A DNA stretch of 64,000 nucleotides from Gammaproteobacteria bacterium. Its GTDB lineage: Bacteria; Pseudomonadota; Gammaproteobacteria; SZUA-140. A model generated the notes under the pieces. The model was given only the letters and a program-made list of their open reading frames with translations, did no database searches and was not told the DNA's origin. The translations under genes and the position numbers were made by a program. Positions 18,424 to 28,336 of the stretch are shown here, in pieces (within the stretch, counting starts at the first letter, position 1; every line of letters begins with the position of its first letter). The stretch spans positions 62,001-126,000 of the forward strand of contig WFVD01000018.1 of NCBI GenBank assembly GCA_015491865.1. The letters are read 5' to 3'.

Positions 18424-18696
18424 GTGAACAAAGCAGAATTGATCGACGCTGTCGCCGAATCAGCAGATATTTCAAAGGCAGCAGCGGGCCGTGCGATAGA
18501 TGGTATGACCGCGGCAGTGAGCAATGCGCTTAAGAAAGATGATAGTGTCACACTAGTCGGCTTCGGTACCTTTTCTGTTCGTGAGCGTGCGGCAAGAAAA
18601 GGGCGTAATCCGCAGACTGGAGAAGAGATCGATATCAAAGCTGCGAAATTACCTGTATTTAAAGCTGGTAAGACGCTTAAAGATGCCATAAAATAG
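18424..18696 (+). CDS. hupB: DNA-binding protein HU-beta
   Basis: A 90-residue nucleoid protein that bends DNA as a dimer. Seen: [24 protein letters not shown] at the start and the DNA-binding arm region [24 protein letters not shown], with the conserved proline of RNPQTG. The start is GTG, preceded by GGGAG at a good distance. The position after lon and before ppiD is the standard one for hupB. The stop lies only ten bases before tRNA-Val, and no terminator intervenes, so one transcript must carry this mRNA and two tRNAs. Confidence 0.98.
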   Translation: MNKAELIDAVAESADISKAAAGRAIDGMTAAVSNALKKDDSVTLVGFGTFSVRERAARKGRNPQTGEEIDIKAAKLPVFKAGKTLKDAIK

Positions 18697-18706
18697 CCCG
18701 CTTCTC

Positions 18707-18782
18707 GGGTGCTTAGCTCAGCTGGGAGAGCGTCGCCCTTACAAGGCGGATGTCGGGGGTTCGATCCCCTCAGCACCCACCA
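18707..18782 (+). tRNA. tRNA-Val (anticodon UAC)
   Basis: Acceptor arms GGGTGCT and AGCACCC, anticodon loop CTTACAA, T loop TTCGATC, CCA encoded. It starts ten bases after the hupB stop, so it must be cut out of the hupB transcript. Confidence 0.97.
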
Positions 18783-18789
18783 TTTAAAA

Positions 18790-18866
18790 GGAGTGGTAGT
18801 TCAGTTGGTTAGAATACCGGCCTGTCACGCCGGGGGTCGCGGGTTCGAGTCCCGTCCACTCCGCCA
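18790..18866 (+). tRNA. tRNA-Asp (anticodon GUC)
   Basis: Acceptor arms GGAGTGG and CCACTCC, anticodon loop CTGTCAC, T arm GCGGG-TTCGAGT-CCCGT, CCA encoded. It lies seven bases after tRNA-Val and 13 bases before the terminator. Confidence 0.97.
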
Positions 18867-18879
18867 ACGTTAAACCTGG

Positions 18880-18910
18880 AAAGGGTGTGCCCAAAAGGCA
18901 CACCCTTTTT
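18880..18910 (+). terminator. Rho-independent terminator of the hupB-tRNA operon
   Basis: A 12-pair perfect stem (AAAGGGTGTGCC with its complement), a five-base loop CAAAA and a T5 tract that is partly in the stem. It closes the hupB, tRNA-Val, tRNA-Asp unit. Confidence 0.93.
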
Positions 18911-19013
18911 AGTTTCTGGTTCTGATATAATTTTCAATCGTTTTATAACCGGTGTGCATCGCATTGATGTGCTGATTGTTTGGACTTGTTGATAACAACC
19001 CTGAGAGAAGATC

Positions 19014-20927
19014 ATGCTTGGACTTATTCGTGAACGTGCGCAAGGCTTTATTGCATGGGTCATCGTAATACTGATTATCATCCCGTTTGCGCTGTTTGGC
19101 ATTAATGAATATTTCGAGACTGACTCTAATGTTTATGTGGCCAAGGTCAATGACGTATCGATTCCTGAATTTGAGTATCGCCGCATCTACCAGAATGAAC
19201 GCGCTTTTCGCCAGTCAATAGTTGGCAACGATCCCGATTCCCCCTTTATGAATGAAGAGTCAATCAAGCGCAGTGCGCTGGACCGGATCATAAATACAGA
19301 AGTCATGTCGCAGGCAGCAAGTGCCAATGGTTTTGATGTTGGTGATCAGCTATTGCTACAGTCAATAGCCTCACGTGAAGAGTTTCAGACAGATGGAGTC
19401 TTTGATGCCGCGCTCTATAACGCTCTGCTGCGAGCAAACAACCTATCGCCTGCTGATTTTGAGGCGAATGTGCGTCGGGAGATGATGGCTAACCAGTTTG
19501 TTGCAGGTGTGATGGATTTAGCGATCGTCACCGGTTATGAACTGGATACGTTGCTTCGAATTCAGGAGCAAACACGTAAAATCGGATACATGGTGTTGAG
19601 CGCTGAATCTTTTAAAGCCGACGAGAGCGAGGCGTTTAGCGATGATGAGATTAAGCGTCACTATGAAAAAAACATTGATCGCTTCTCACTGCCTGAACAG
19701 GTAAGCCTTGAGTATGTTGAGCTGTCAGCCGACGGCTTACTGGATGACATTGACGTTGATGAGTCCCTGTTAAGGGAGCGCTATGAAGATCATATCGACA
19801 GCTTTGGGCTGCCTGAAGAGCGGCGTGCGCGCCATATCCTGATCAATATAACAGAAGATGCGAGTGAAGCAGATATCGAGGCGGCTCGCAGTAAAGCGGC
19901 TGATCTACTTGCACGGATAAAAGCGGGTGAATCTTTTGAAGCACTCGCAAAAGAGAACTCTGACGATGCCGGTTCTGCTATTGACGGTGGTGATCTCGGC
20001 TATTTTGGTCGTGGTGACATGGTTGCTACATTTGATGAGACTGTATTTTCGATGAAGGTCGGTGAAGTGAGTGAGCCTGTGAAAACGCCTTTTGGTTTTC
20101 ATATTATTAAGCTGGAAGATGTTCGTGAGGGCAGTACCAAATCATTTGAAGAAGTGCGCGCCGAGCTGGAACGCTCATACCGGGAGCAGCAGGCAGAAGA
20201 TATTCTTTTTGACCAACTGGAAGTGTTAAGCAATCTGACCTATGAAAACCCGGATTCACTCTCAATAGCAGCAGATGAGATGGGGTTAACGATTAAAACG
20301 GTCGATTTTTTTGACCGTAATAGCGGTCCGGGAATCGCCTCTAACCTCAGGGTTAGAAAAGCGGCTTTTAGTAGTGAGGTCATGGCTGGAAATAACAGCG
20401 AGCCGCTAGAGATTGGTGAAAACCATATGGTGGTGATTCGCATCAATGAGCACAGGCCAGAATCTTACCGCCCTCTTGAAGAGGTGCGTGATGATGTGGT
20501 TGCACTCTTGCGCGAACAAAGGGCCAGAAACGCGGCTGTTTCGCGGGGTGAAACGCTGTTAAAGCAGCTTGAAGCGGGGAGCGATGTGACCGCCCTGGCG
20601 GCAGAACAGGCCGCTGAATGGAATGAGACGGCATTGATCAAGCGAAATGATAACAGTGTTAACCACGAGATACTGAACGCGGCATTTCGTATGGTAAAGC
20701 CAGCAGAGGGTGAGACAAAGTGGCGAGGCCTTAAGCTTGCGAATGGCGACTATGCCGTTATTGCCCTTTATCAGGTTAAGGAGGGTGACCTGAGTAATAT
20801 TGACGAGGCGGTGCGCACGGCATTAAAGGAGCGATTGGAGCGTTCCCGCTCGCAGAGCGAAGGGGCTTATCTGGTGGATAGCCTGAAGCAGCAGGCAAAA
20901 ATCGTAGAGTACCCTGATAACCTGTAA
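19014..20927 (+). CDS. ppiD: Periplasmic folding chaperone / parvulin-like isomerase PpiD
   Basis: PpiD is anchored in the inner membrane beside the Sec translocon and assists proteins emerging into the periplasm. The 637-residue product has one N-terminal membrane helix (GFIAWVIVILIIIPFALFGI, about residues 11-30), a SurA-N-like chaperone region, and a parvulin domain at about 265-365 (RRARHILINI, DGGDLGYFGRGDMVATFDE, VKTPFGFHIIKLED). E. coli PpiD is 623 residues with the same layout. The start ATG is in a typical MLGLIRERAQG context. It is preceded by a terminator and followed by one, so it is probably monocistronic. Confidence 0.96.
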   Translation: MLGLIRERAQGFIAWVIVILIIIPFALFGINEYFETDSNVYVAKVNDVSIPEFEYRRIYQNERAFRQSIVGNDPDSPFMNEESIKRSALDRIINTEVMSQAASANGFDVGDQLLLQSIASREEFQTDGVFDAALYNALLRANNLSPADFEANVRREMMANQFVAGVMDLAIVTGYELDTLLRIQEQTRKIGYMVLSAESFKADESEAFSDDEIKRHYEKNIDRFSLPEQVSLEYVELSADGLLDDIDVDESLLRERYEDHIDSFGLPEERRARHILINITEDASEADIEAARSKAADLLARIKAGESFEALAKENSDDAGSAIDGGDLGYFGRGDMVATFDETVFSMKVGEVSEPVKTPFGFHIIKLEDVREGSTKSFEEVRAELERSYREQQAEDILFDQLEVLSNLTYENPDSLSIAADEMGLTIKTVDFFDRNSGPGIASNLRVRKAAFSSEVMAGNNSEPLEIGENHMVVIRINEHRPESYRPLEEVRDDVVALLREQRARNAAVSRGETLLKQLEAGSDVTALAAEQAAEWNETALIKRNDNSVNHEILNAAFRMVKPAEGETKWRGLKLANGDYAVIALYQVKEGDLSNIDEAVRTALKERLERSRSQSEGAYLVDSLKQQAKIVEYPDNL

Positions 20928-21004
20928 GTAACCTGCTATCAGTCATTTCGTCGCTTAACGCATCGTTATGACAATTGATCAGAGTTTCTTAGTTTTAGTG
21001 GATT

Positions 21005-21045
21005 AAAAAAGGGCGACGGGATAACCATTCCCCGTCGCCCTTTTT
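21005..21045. terminator. Bidirectional terminator between ppiD and fabI
   Basis: A perfect ten-pair stem (GGGCGACGGG with CCCGTCGCCC, 21011-21020 and 21031-21040) is flanked by A6 and T5. It serves the two convergent genes. Confidence 0.93.
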
Positions 21046-21067
21046 CAGCGAGGACTGTAAGGGGTAT

Positions 21068-21850
21068 TTAGATCTGCCCCATCCCCAGAATGTTGTAGCC
21101 TGCATCGACATAAGTGATTTCACCCGTAACGCCCGATGCCAGATCAGAGCACATAAATGCCGCTACGTTGCCCACTTCATCGATCGTAACGTTACGACGC
21201 ATCGGCGAGTTCTTTTCGCCGTAATCGAGGAACTTGCGGAAGTTACTGATGCCTGCTGCTGCAAGTGTTTTGATCGGTCCGGCAGAGATCGCGTTAACAC
21301 GGATGCCATCAGGGCCGAGGTCATCCGCCATATAGCGTACATTGGCTTCAAGGCTTGCTTTGGCCAGCCCCATCACGTTGTAGTTAGGGATGGTGCGCAC
21401 GGCTCCGAGATAACTCATGGTTAGCAGCGCACCATCACGCCCCTCCATCATTTTGCAGCCCGCCTTGGCGAGCGCGGCAAAGCTGTAAGAACTGATCTCA
21501 TGTGCTGTGCGGAAGCCCTCACGAGTAACGCAATCCAGGTATGGTCCCTCTAACTCTTCCCGAGGCGCAAAGGCAACGGAGTGGACGATGATGTCGAGGT
21601 AGTCCCAGAAATTATCAAGATGCTCAAAGACACCTTCGATCTCTTTATCGCTTGAAACATCGCACGGTACGACGATTTCAGAGTCGAGTTCGGCCGCGAA
21701 TTTTTCAACGCGACCTTTTAATTTCTCATTTTGATAGGTGAATGCCAGTTCGGCACCCTGTTCTCTCATCGCCTTCGCAACACCCCAGGCGATTGAACGG
21801 TTGCTGGCGACACCGACGATCAGCGCCCTTTTACCTTCTAAAAATCCCAT
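21068..21850 (-). CDS. fabI: Enoyl-[acyl-carrier-protein] reductase (NADH)
   Basis: FabI carries out the last reduction of each fatty-acid elongation cycle. The 260-residue protein matches E. coli (262). Seen: the variant Rossmann motif [15 protein letters not shown], and the catalytic Tyr157 and Lys164 in [11 protein letters not shown], with Tyr147 in SYLGA. The [13 protein letters not shown] loop is the usual triclosan-binding region of FabI. The gene stands alone between a shared terminator and a divergent ABC operon. Confidence 0.98.
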   Translation of the reverse strand: MGFLEGKRALIVGVASNRSIAWGVAKAMREQGAELAFTYQNEKLKGRVEKFAAELDSEIVVPCDVSSDKEIEGVFEHLDNFWDYLDIIVHSVAFAPREELEGPYLDCVTREGFRTAHEISSYSFAALAKAGCKMMEGRDGALLTMSYLGAVRTIPNYNVMGLAKASLEANVRYMADDLGPDGIRVNAISAGPIKTLAAAGISNFRKFLDYGEKNSPMRRNVTIDEVGNVAAFMCSDLASGVTGEITYVDAGYNILGMGQI

Positions 21851-21878
21851 ATCACACCTTCGCTATTTCAGACTGTCC

Positions 21879-21884
21879 ATTATA
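21879..21884 (-). promoter_or_regulatory. Possible -10 box of fabI
   Basis: On the minus strand a perfect TATAAT lies about 28 bases before the fabI start. The -35 region is only a T-run, so a weak or activated promoter is suggested. Confidence 0.4.
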
Positions 21885-22108
21885 AGCCAATAAGGTACCG
21901 AAAAAAGAGTGCCACGGGAAGGGGTATCGGTAAAAGCCAGGGTAACAGTGACGTTGACTCTGTTATAAAATGACAGCACAGCTTGCTTGTTCTAAGCAGA
22001 GAAGCTCGTTATTCTTGGGGGTGAACCACGCCCGTATCTATATTGGCAAGCGAGCGCTGTGGAGTGTGGTCATGTGATGGCATTTTTTTGTAAAAGGCGG
22101 ATGCATTA

Positions 22109-23986
22109 ATGGAACGGCGCTTTACGGTTAAAGACTTTTCAAACTTCATCTTTCTTTCACTGCTGGCAGTGATGATCCTGCTGACAATGTATATGATTGA
22201 TCGCCAGTGGAGCAAGATGGCGCAGATGGAGCGTGTGATGCAGGAACAGGCAGATAGCATGCGTGAACTGCGTTCATTAGTGCGCAATGTTGATAAGCGA
22301 ATTCAGAGCGGTCATATTAATGCTGCTATCGCTGGCAGCCCAGAAACCGTTGACGATGATATTCCCGCCGCTTTTCGTCGCGCCAAAATAGCCGTAGATC
22401 AGCCCGACTACCACGAAGGGGACTGGCACGTACAGGCCTTCGGACTGAATCTGAAAACGATGACCCCGCTGGTCTCGTCAGATGTCTACGCTTCCAATGT
22501 GCAGAGCTATGTAATGGAGTCGCTGCTAATACGTGACCCGGACACACTGGAGTGGGTGGGGCTGATTGCCCGTTCATGGGATGTGAGTGACGATGGATTA
22601 AAGCTAACATTCAGACTGCGTAAGGATGTTGTTTTTTCTGACGGTCAACCATTGACCAGTGATGATGTGGTCTTCACCTTCGATTTTATTATGAATGAGA
22701 CCATCGCCGCACCACGTGCACGCGCCTACTTTGAAAAGATGAAATCGGTAACGGCACTGGACGATTACACCGTTGTGTTTGAATTCAAGGAACCCTACTT
22801 TAACGCCCTGTCTCTGGCGGGTGGCATGTCCATCATGGCGCGCCATTTCTATGAGCCTTACCTGCAGACCCCTGAAATTTTCAATCAATCGAAAGGGCTG
22901 CTGCTAGGGTCCGGCCCCTATCGTCTGCAGGATCCCAAAGGGTGGACGCCCGATCTGGGGATGGTTGAACTGGAACGCAACCCACGATATTGGGGGCCGA
23001 TCCTGCCGGCATTTGATCGTCTACTCTGGAAAGTGATTGAAAACGACAGTGCGCGGTTGACCACCTTCCGAAATGGTGAAATCGATATCTATAGTGCTCG
23101 TCCGCGCGAATATAAAGCGCTGCTTGATGATGGTGAGCTGAACGATCGTACCCGGCACTTTGAATATATGAGTCCGACCGCCGGATATAGTTATATCGGC
23201 TGGAATCAGGGCAGTGTCGATCAACCGTCACGTTTTGCCGACAAGCGTGTGCGCCAGGCGATGACCTACCTCACTGATCGCAAACGTATCATTGATGAAA
23301 TCATGCTCGGTTATGGCGAAGTGGCGATCAGCCCCTTTAACCCCCGCAGCCACCAGCATAACAAGGCGCTTACTGCGCGCGACTATGACCCGGAAAAGGC
23401 AAAGGCGCTGCTGAAAGAGGCCGGCTATGAGGACCGCAATGGAGACGGCGTACTGGAAGATGCCAACGGGGAACCGTTTGAGTTTGAGCTGGTCTATTTT
23501 CAGGGGAATGAAGACACTAAGCGTATTGTGCTGTTTCTGAAAGACCTTTATGCCGGTGCCGGGGTGTTACTGCACCCTAAACCTACGGAGTGGTCGGTGA
23601 TGCTGGATCTACTCGGTAAGCGCAACTTTGATGCGATCACCCTCGGTTGGTCGAGCGGTGTCGAGACCGATATCTTTCAGATGTTTCATGGCAGTCAGAC
23701 TGAAAATGGTGGCGATAATTTTGTCGGCAATAAAAACCCGGCGCTGGATAAGTTGATCGATGAAGCGCGTGCCACGGTGGATGAGACGAAGCGTATGCCG
23801 CTATGGCAACAGACTGAAGCGATCATGTACGATGATCAGCCCTACACCTTTTTGATGCGTCGTAAATCGATGGTCTTTATCGACAAACGCATCCATAACA
23901 TTGCGCAGACCAAACTGGGGTTGAATGCCGGCTTTGTACCGGTCGAGTGGTATGTGCCACTGGAAATGCAGAAGTACAGCGACTAA
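22109..23986 (+). CDS. Peptide-type ABC transporter substrate-binding protein, membrane-anchored
   Basis: A 625-residue family 5 extracellular solute-binding protein (OppA/DppA group). Instead of a lipoprotein signal it has an N-terminal membrane helix (FIFLSLLAVMILLTMYMI, about residues 12-29) followed by a short coiled-coil (WSKMAQMERVMQEQADSMRELRSLVRN). The binding domain starts near residue 100, with DPDTLEWVGLIARSWDVSDD and KDVVFSDGQPLTSDDVVFTFD, both family signatures. Substrate class cannot be told from sequence; oligopeptides are the usual one. It opens a five-gene operon with two permeases and two double ATPases. Confidence 0.88.
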   Translation: MERRFTVKDFSNFIFLSLLAVMILLTMYMIDRQWSKMAQMERVMQEQADSMRELRSLVRNVDKRIQSGHINAAIAGSPETVDDDIPAAFRRAKIAVDQPDYHEGDWHVQAFGLNLKTMTPLVSSDVYASNVQSYVMESLLIRDPDTLEWVGLIARSWDVSDDGLKLTFRLRKDVVFSDGQPLTSDDVVFTFDFIMNETIAAPRARAYFEKMKSVTALDDYTVVFEFKEPYFNALSLAGGMSIMARHFYEPYLQTPEIFNQSKGLLLGSGPYRLQDPKGWTPDLGMVELERNPRYWGPILPAFDRLLWKVIENDSARLTTFRNGEIDIYSARPREYKALLDDGELNDRTRHFEYMSPTAGYSYIGWNQGSVDQPSRFADKRVRQAMTYLTDRKRIIDEIMLGYGEVAISPFNPRSHQHNKALTARDYDPEKAKALLKEAGYEDRNGDGVLEDANGEPFEFELVYFQGNEDTKRIVLFLKDLYAGAGVLLHPKPTEWSVMLDLLGKRNFDAITLGWSSGVETDIFQMFHGSQTENGGDNFVGNKNPALDKLIDEARATVDETKRMPLWQQTEAIMYDDQPYTFLMRRKSMVFIDKRIHNIAQTKLGLNAGFVPVEWYVPLEMQKYSD

Positions 23987-24007
23987 GACTGACCAGCGAT
24001 CGCGTTA

Positions 24008-25390
24008 ATGCACATTTATCTTCTGAGACGGCTACTGTTGATGATCCCTACCTTACTGGGGATCACCATTGTGGTATTCACCGTGATGGCCTCTGCACCC
24101 GGCGGCATCAGCGCACAGAGCCTGGTGGAGGGGCAGAACCTGGAACCGCAGGCGAAGAAGGCGCTGGAGGATTATTACAACCGCCTCTATGGATTAGATT
24201 CGCCAGCACCGGTACAGTACCTGCGTTGGCTCAACAACGTTTCACCTGTCGGTTTTACCTTTGATGAGAATAACGAGATCGACGGTTTTTCACTCTTTAA
24301 AGGCTCGGATCTGGGGGATAGCTTTCGCTACGGCCGCCCGGTGATGGATCTGATCAAAGAGCGCGTGCCGATCACGATGTTGCTGAATGTGATCTCCATT
24401 CCGCTGATCTATATCATAGCGATCGCGATCGGCGTGCGAGCCGCTATGCATCGTGGGCAGCCGTTTGATGTCGGCTCCAGCGTGGTGATGCTCGGCCTGT
24501 GGTCAGTGCCCACCATGTTAACCGGAGTGATGTTGATCGGTTTTTTCTCCAGTGACCAGTATTGGCACTGGTTTCCCACCTCCGGCCTTAATCAGCGTGA
24601 GGCGTTAGATATGGTCTTCCTGCCGCACTGGGGCTCTTTTGTGGATGTGTTGTGGCTGTTTGTCTATAGCAGCATCGGTGCGATGCTGATGGTCTGGTTG
24701 AGTCGCCTTCAGTCGGTACAGCTACGCACGGGTGTGATGGCAGCAATGGGAGTGACAATGGCGGTGCTCATGGTTAACGCACTGCCAGGCGGGGGGGGCG
24801 TGTCGGCCTACCTCTTTTTAGGGGTTACGCTGGGGCTGTTATTTGCACTGATCGCCTATACCGATTACCTCGCACTACGCCTGGTGGTGATGGGAAGCAT
24901 TGGGATCGCAATCGGCACCGTGCTCTTCTTTATGTTTCAGAGCGAAGGCTTTGTGCGCGGGTTTTTTCTTGATCGCACCTGGCACCTTATCCTCCCTGTC
25001 ATCTGCCTCACCTACGGCGGCTTCGCCTTTCTCACCAAACTCACCCGAACCGCCGTGCTTGAAAACCTGCTGGCTGACTACGCCCGCACCGCGCGCGCCA
25101 AAGGGGTGAGTGAGCAGGATGTGTTATGGCGGCATGTCTTTCGCAACAGCCTGTTGCCGTTGATCACAGTGTCGGCCACACTGCTCCCCGGCCTGCTCGG
25201 TGGCTCGGTGATTGTAGAGAGTATCTTCAGTATCGATGGCATGGGTAAACTTGCCATTGAGGCGGTGAAGGGGCGTGACCGTGAACTGGTACTGTCGATA
25301 ACACTCATCAGTGGCGTGTTAACGCTGGTCGGTTATCTGATTGCCGACCTCTGTTACGCGCTGGCAGACCCGCGGGTGAATTATGACTAA
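24008..25390 (+). CDS. ABC transporter permease, OppB/DppB type, enlarged
   Basis: A 460-residue inner-membrane permease, against roughly 305-340 for OppB/DppB. It starts with the family signature MHIYLLRRLLLMIPTLLGIT and carries the ATPase-contacting EAA loop DYARTARAKGVSEQDVLWRH near residue 360. The extra length lies between about residues 195 and 320, where four additional hydrophobic segments are seen. ABC permeases of this group normally have six helices, so this one probably has more. It follows the binding protein by 21 bases. Confidence 0.88.
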   Translation: MHIYLLRRLLLMIPTLLGITIVVFTVMASAPGGISAQSLVEGQNLEPQAKKALEDYYNRLYGLDSPAPVQYLRWLNNVSPVGFTFDENNEIDGFSLFKGSDLGDSFRYGRPVMDLIKERVPITMLLNVISIPLIYIIAIAIGVRAAMHRGQPFDVGSSVVMLGLWSVPTMLTGVMLIGFFSSDQYWHWFPTSGLNQREALDMVFLPHWGSFVDVLWLFVYSSIGAMLMVWLSRLQSVQLRTGVMAAMGVTMAVLMVNALPGGGGVSAYLFLGVTLGLLFALIAYTDYLALRLVVMGSIGIAIGTVLFFMFQSEGFVRGFFLDRTWHLILPVICLTYGGFAFLTKLTRTAVLENLLADYARTARAKGVSEQDVLWRHVFRNSLLPLITVSATLLPGLLGGSVIVESIFSIDGMGKLAIEAVKGRDRELVLSITLISGVLTLVGYLIADLCYALADPRVNYD

Positions 25391-25417
25391 TGGCGATATG
25401 ATCGATGGTGTGCTGCA

Positions 25418-26644
25418 ATGAGCCATAAAGCCGAGGCGGTGGTCACTGAAAGCTCACTGGCCGATGAACGCCAGAGTGAACGGGCGGCCAACCGCAGTTA
25501 TGCTGCGCAGGTGTTGCGCGAGGCCTTTACCCAGTGGGGCGCGCGCTTTGGCCTGTTCTGGATCGCCATTCTCGCTGTTGTGGCGGTGTTTGCCCCCTTT
25601 CTTGCCAATAGCCATCCACTGTTACTGAGTGAAGGATCGGTGATCAGTAGCCCCATGTTGCGTTATCTGACGGTGGGTGATGTGGTGATGTTGGCCGTTT
25701 TTGTTACCGTAGTCGTGCTGATGTTTATTCGCATCCGCTTTTATAAAAAGGTGATCATGCTGCTGGTGACAGGAACGCTCACCACCATCATCGCCTTTAT
25801 AGTGGTCTCGCCACCGCAGTTAACAGTCTATGATCAATACCGCGTGAAGCAGGCGGCGGGCGCTTACGACTGGGTGATTCACGCCCCGATCCCCTATTCT
25901 CCCAAAGACTATATTCGAGACGCGGGTGATACAGGGCTAGAGGCGCCGCTCGCTTCAACGGAGCGCACACACTGGTTTGGTACTGAAGAGAACGGTTCGG
26001 ATGTGTTAAGCCGTATGATTCACGCCTCACGCATCGCACTCGGCATCGGCTTTGTCGCGACCGGCATCGCGCTGTTGATTGGTATTATCATGGGGGGGCT
26101 GATGGGGTTCTTCTCAGGCATCGTCGATATGATCGGCATGCGCCTGATGGAGATCTTTGAGGCGGTGCCGACGCTCTTTCTGCTGCTCACCTTTGTCGCC
26201 TTCTTTGATCGCAGCCTCTATGTGATGATGGTGATCATCGGCATCACGAGCTGGCCCGGTTACGCACGTTTTGTGCGCGCCGAATTCCTGCGCCTGCGAC
26301 AGCAGGAGTTTGTTCAGGCTGCGACCGCCTGCGGCCTGCCGCTACGTTCGATCCTGTTTCGTCACATGTTACCAAATGGTATCGCCCCCATTCTTGTAGC
26401 GGCAAGTTTTGGTGTTGCCTCCGCTATCCTTGCTGAAGCGACTTTGAGTTTCCTCGGGCTGGGGCTGGTCGATGACCCATCATGGGGGCAGATGTTAAAC
26501 CAGGCGGTGCAGTCATCCACCTTCAACTGGTGGATGGCACTCTTCCCCGGTGGTGCCATCTTTCTCACTGTCTTTGCTTACAACCTGATGGGTGAGTCAC
26601 TGCGTGACGCGATTGACCCCAACCTTAAGAAGTCGGCCGGGTAG
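25418..26644 (+). CDS. ABC transporter permease, OppC/DppC type, enlarged
   Basis: A 408-residue permease, about 100 longer than usual OppC/DppC. The extra part is at the N-terminus, between the first helix (about 45-65) and the conserved core; it adds two helices (about 85-130) and a loop. The core has TEENGSDVLSRMIHASRIAL, typical of DppC, and the EAA loop EFVQAATACGLPLRSILFRHMLPN. It pairs with the preceding permease to form the channel; 27 bases separate them. Confidence 0.88.
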   Translation: MSHKAEAVVTESSLADERQSERAANRSYAAQVLREAFTQWGARFGLFWIAILAVVAVFAPFLANSHPLLLSEGSVISSPMLRYLTVGDVVMLAVFVTVVVLMFIRIRFYKKVIMLLVTGTLTTIIAFIVVSPPQLTVYDQYRVKQAAGAYDWVIHAPIPYSPKDYIRDAGDTGLEAPLASTERTHWFGTEENGSDVLSRMIHASRIALGIGFVATGIALLIGIIMGGLMGFFSGIVDMIGMRLMEIFEAVPTLFLLLTFVAFFDRSLYVMMVIIGITSWPGYARFVRAEFLRLRQQEFVQAATACGLPLRSILFRHMLPNGIAPILVAASFGVASAILAEATLSFLGLGLVDDPSWGQMLNQAVQSSTFNWWMALFPGGAIFLTVFAYNLMGESLRDAIDPNLKKSAG

Positions 26645-26647
26645 CAG

Positions 26648-28330
26648 ATGTTACTGCAAGTAGACAATCTTAAGACCTACCTTCGTGTCGGCAAAAACAG
26701 AGTTAAGGCGGTCGATGGTATCAGCTTTAATATCGATAAAGGGGAGATCTTCTGTCTGGTAGGGGAGTCCGGTAGTGGAAAATCGATCACTGCACTTTCA
26801 GTGATTCAGCTCATCCCTAAAGAGATCTGTAGCCACCCCGATGGGCGTATCATTTTCCGTGGTGGTAACCTGGATGAGAATGGCACGCGTGAAGCGCTGG
26901 ATATGCTCACCCTGGACGAAGAGAAAAAGCGCCAGGTGTGTGGTGCACGCATTGCAATGATCTTTCAGGAACCGATGACCTCGCTCAACCCCGTCTTTAC
27001 TGTAGGTGATCAGATCATTGAAGTACTTCAGATCCACCGGCCTGATATGAGTGATGCTGAGGCGCGCAAGCGCGCGATCGCTGCACTTGAACAGGTGCAG
27101 ATCCCTGAGCCTGAAGTGCGCGTCGATGAATTCCCTCACCGCCTCTCCGGCGGCCAGCGCCAGCGTGTGATGATCGCGATAGCGATGGCCTGTGAACCAG
27201 ATCTGCTGATTGCCGATGAGCCGACCACTGCGCTGGATGTCACCGTACAGGCGGAGATCTTACGTCTGATGAAAGCGTTGCAGGAACGAAATGGAATGAG
27301 CATCCTCTTCATCACCCACGACTTTGGGGTGGTGGCAAAGATGGCCGACCGAGTCGCGGTGATGCGCAAGGGTAAGATTGTAGAAGAGGGCGCATTACAG
27401 CAGGTGCTGCATCAGCCAGAACATGATTACACCAGACAGCTATTGGCGGCGCTGCCTGAGAATCTCAAGCGCCAACGTGATCTACAGTTAGTCGAGAATC
27501 CATCGTTGGCAAAATTGACTGAAGTGGCATCGGCGCAGCCACCGTTAATCGATGTGCAGCAGCTCGAAGTCTACTTTCCAGTTAAAAAAGGACTTTTTCG
27601 CCGCACTGTTGATCATGTTAAAGCAGTTGATGGCGTCGATCTCGAGATTCCCAGAGGACAACTACTGGCGCTGGTCGGGGAATCGGGCTGTGGTAAGACC
27701 ACGCTCGGACGTGCGATCCTGCGTCTGGTCGATTCAACTGCTGGCACGATCTCATTCAATCAGCAAGCGATCACCCGGCTGCCGCGTAAAGCGATGATCC
27801 CATTTCGCCGTAATATGCAGATCATCTTTCAGGACCCCATGTCGTCACTCAACCCGCGCATGACGATCGTGAGCACCCTCATTGAGCCGATGGCCGTGCA
27901 CGGCATTGGCGAGTCCAAAGAGGAGCGGATCGAGATTGCGCGCAAGATTCTACAGCGGGTGCAACTGGATGGTGACCATCTGTGGCGCTACCCGCATGAA
28001 TTTTCCGGTGGTCAACGACAGCGCATCGGCCTCGCACGCGCGCTGGTGCTGGATCCAGCATTTATTGTCTGTGATGAGGTGACCAGCGCGCTCGATGTTT
28101 CAGTGCAGGCCGAAGTGTTACAGCTGCTAATGGAGCTACGTGCGGAAAAGGGACTCACACTGCTCTTTATCACACATGACATCAGTGTGGTTGAGTACAT
28201 TAGTGATGAGATGGCGGTAATGCATGGCGGCAAGATTGTGGAACGAGGCCCGACCGCTGATATTTGCCGCAATCCACAGCAGCAATATACCCAGAATCTG
28301 CTCTCTGCAGTTCCGCGTCTAATACTATAA
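26648..28330 (+). CDS. ABC transporter ATP-binding protein with two fused ATPase domains
   Basis: A 560-residue fusion of two nucleotide-binding domains, like E. coli YejF or GsiA. Domain 1 has Walker A GESGSGKS, signature LSGGQRQRV and Walker [13 protein letters not shown]. Domain 2 has [17 protein letters not shown] and a Walker B ending CDEVTSALD, where the usual proline of DEPTS is valine. Both lack the long oligopeptide C-terminal cysteine motif seen in the next gene. It starts three bases after the permease stop. One such protein would normally be enough for a whole transporter. Confidence 0.92.
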   Translation: MLLQVDNLKTYLRVGKNRVKAVDGISFNIDKGEIFCLVGESGSGKSITALSVIQLIPKEICSHPDGRIIFRGGNLDENGTREALDMLTLDEEKKRQVCGARIAMIFQEPMTSLNPVFTVGDQIIEVLQIHRPDMSDAEARKRAIAALEQVQIPEPEVRVDEFPHRLSGGQRQRVMIAIAMACEPDLLIADEPTTALDVTVQAEILRLMKALQERNGMSILFITHDFGVVAKMADRVAVMRKGKIVEEGALQQVLHQPEHDYTRQLLAALPENLKRQRDLQLVENPSLAKLTEVASAQPPLIDVQQLEVYFPVKKGLFRRTVDHVKAVDGVDLEIPRGQLLALVGESGCGKTTLGRAILRLVDSTAGTISFNQQAITRLPRKAMIPFRRNMQIIFQDPMSSLNPRMTIVSTLIEPMAVHGIGESKEERIEIARKILQRVQLDGDHLWRYPHEFSGGQRQRIGLARALVLDPAFIVCDEVTSALDVSVQAEVLQLLMELRAEKGLTLLFITHDISVVEYISDEMAVMHGGKIVERGPTADICRNPQQQYTQNLLSAVPRLIL

Positions 28331-28336
28331 AAATAG

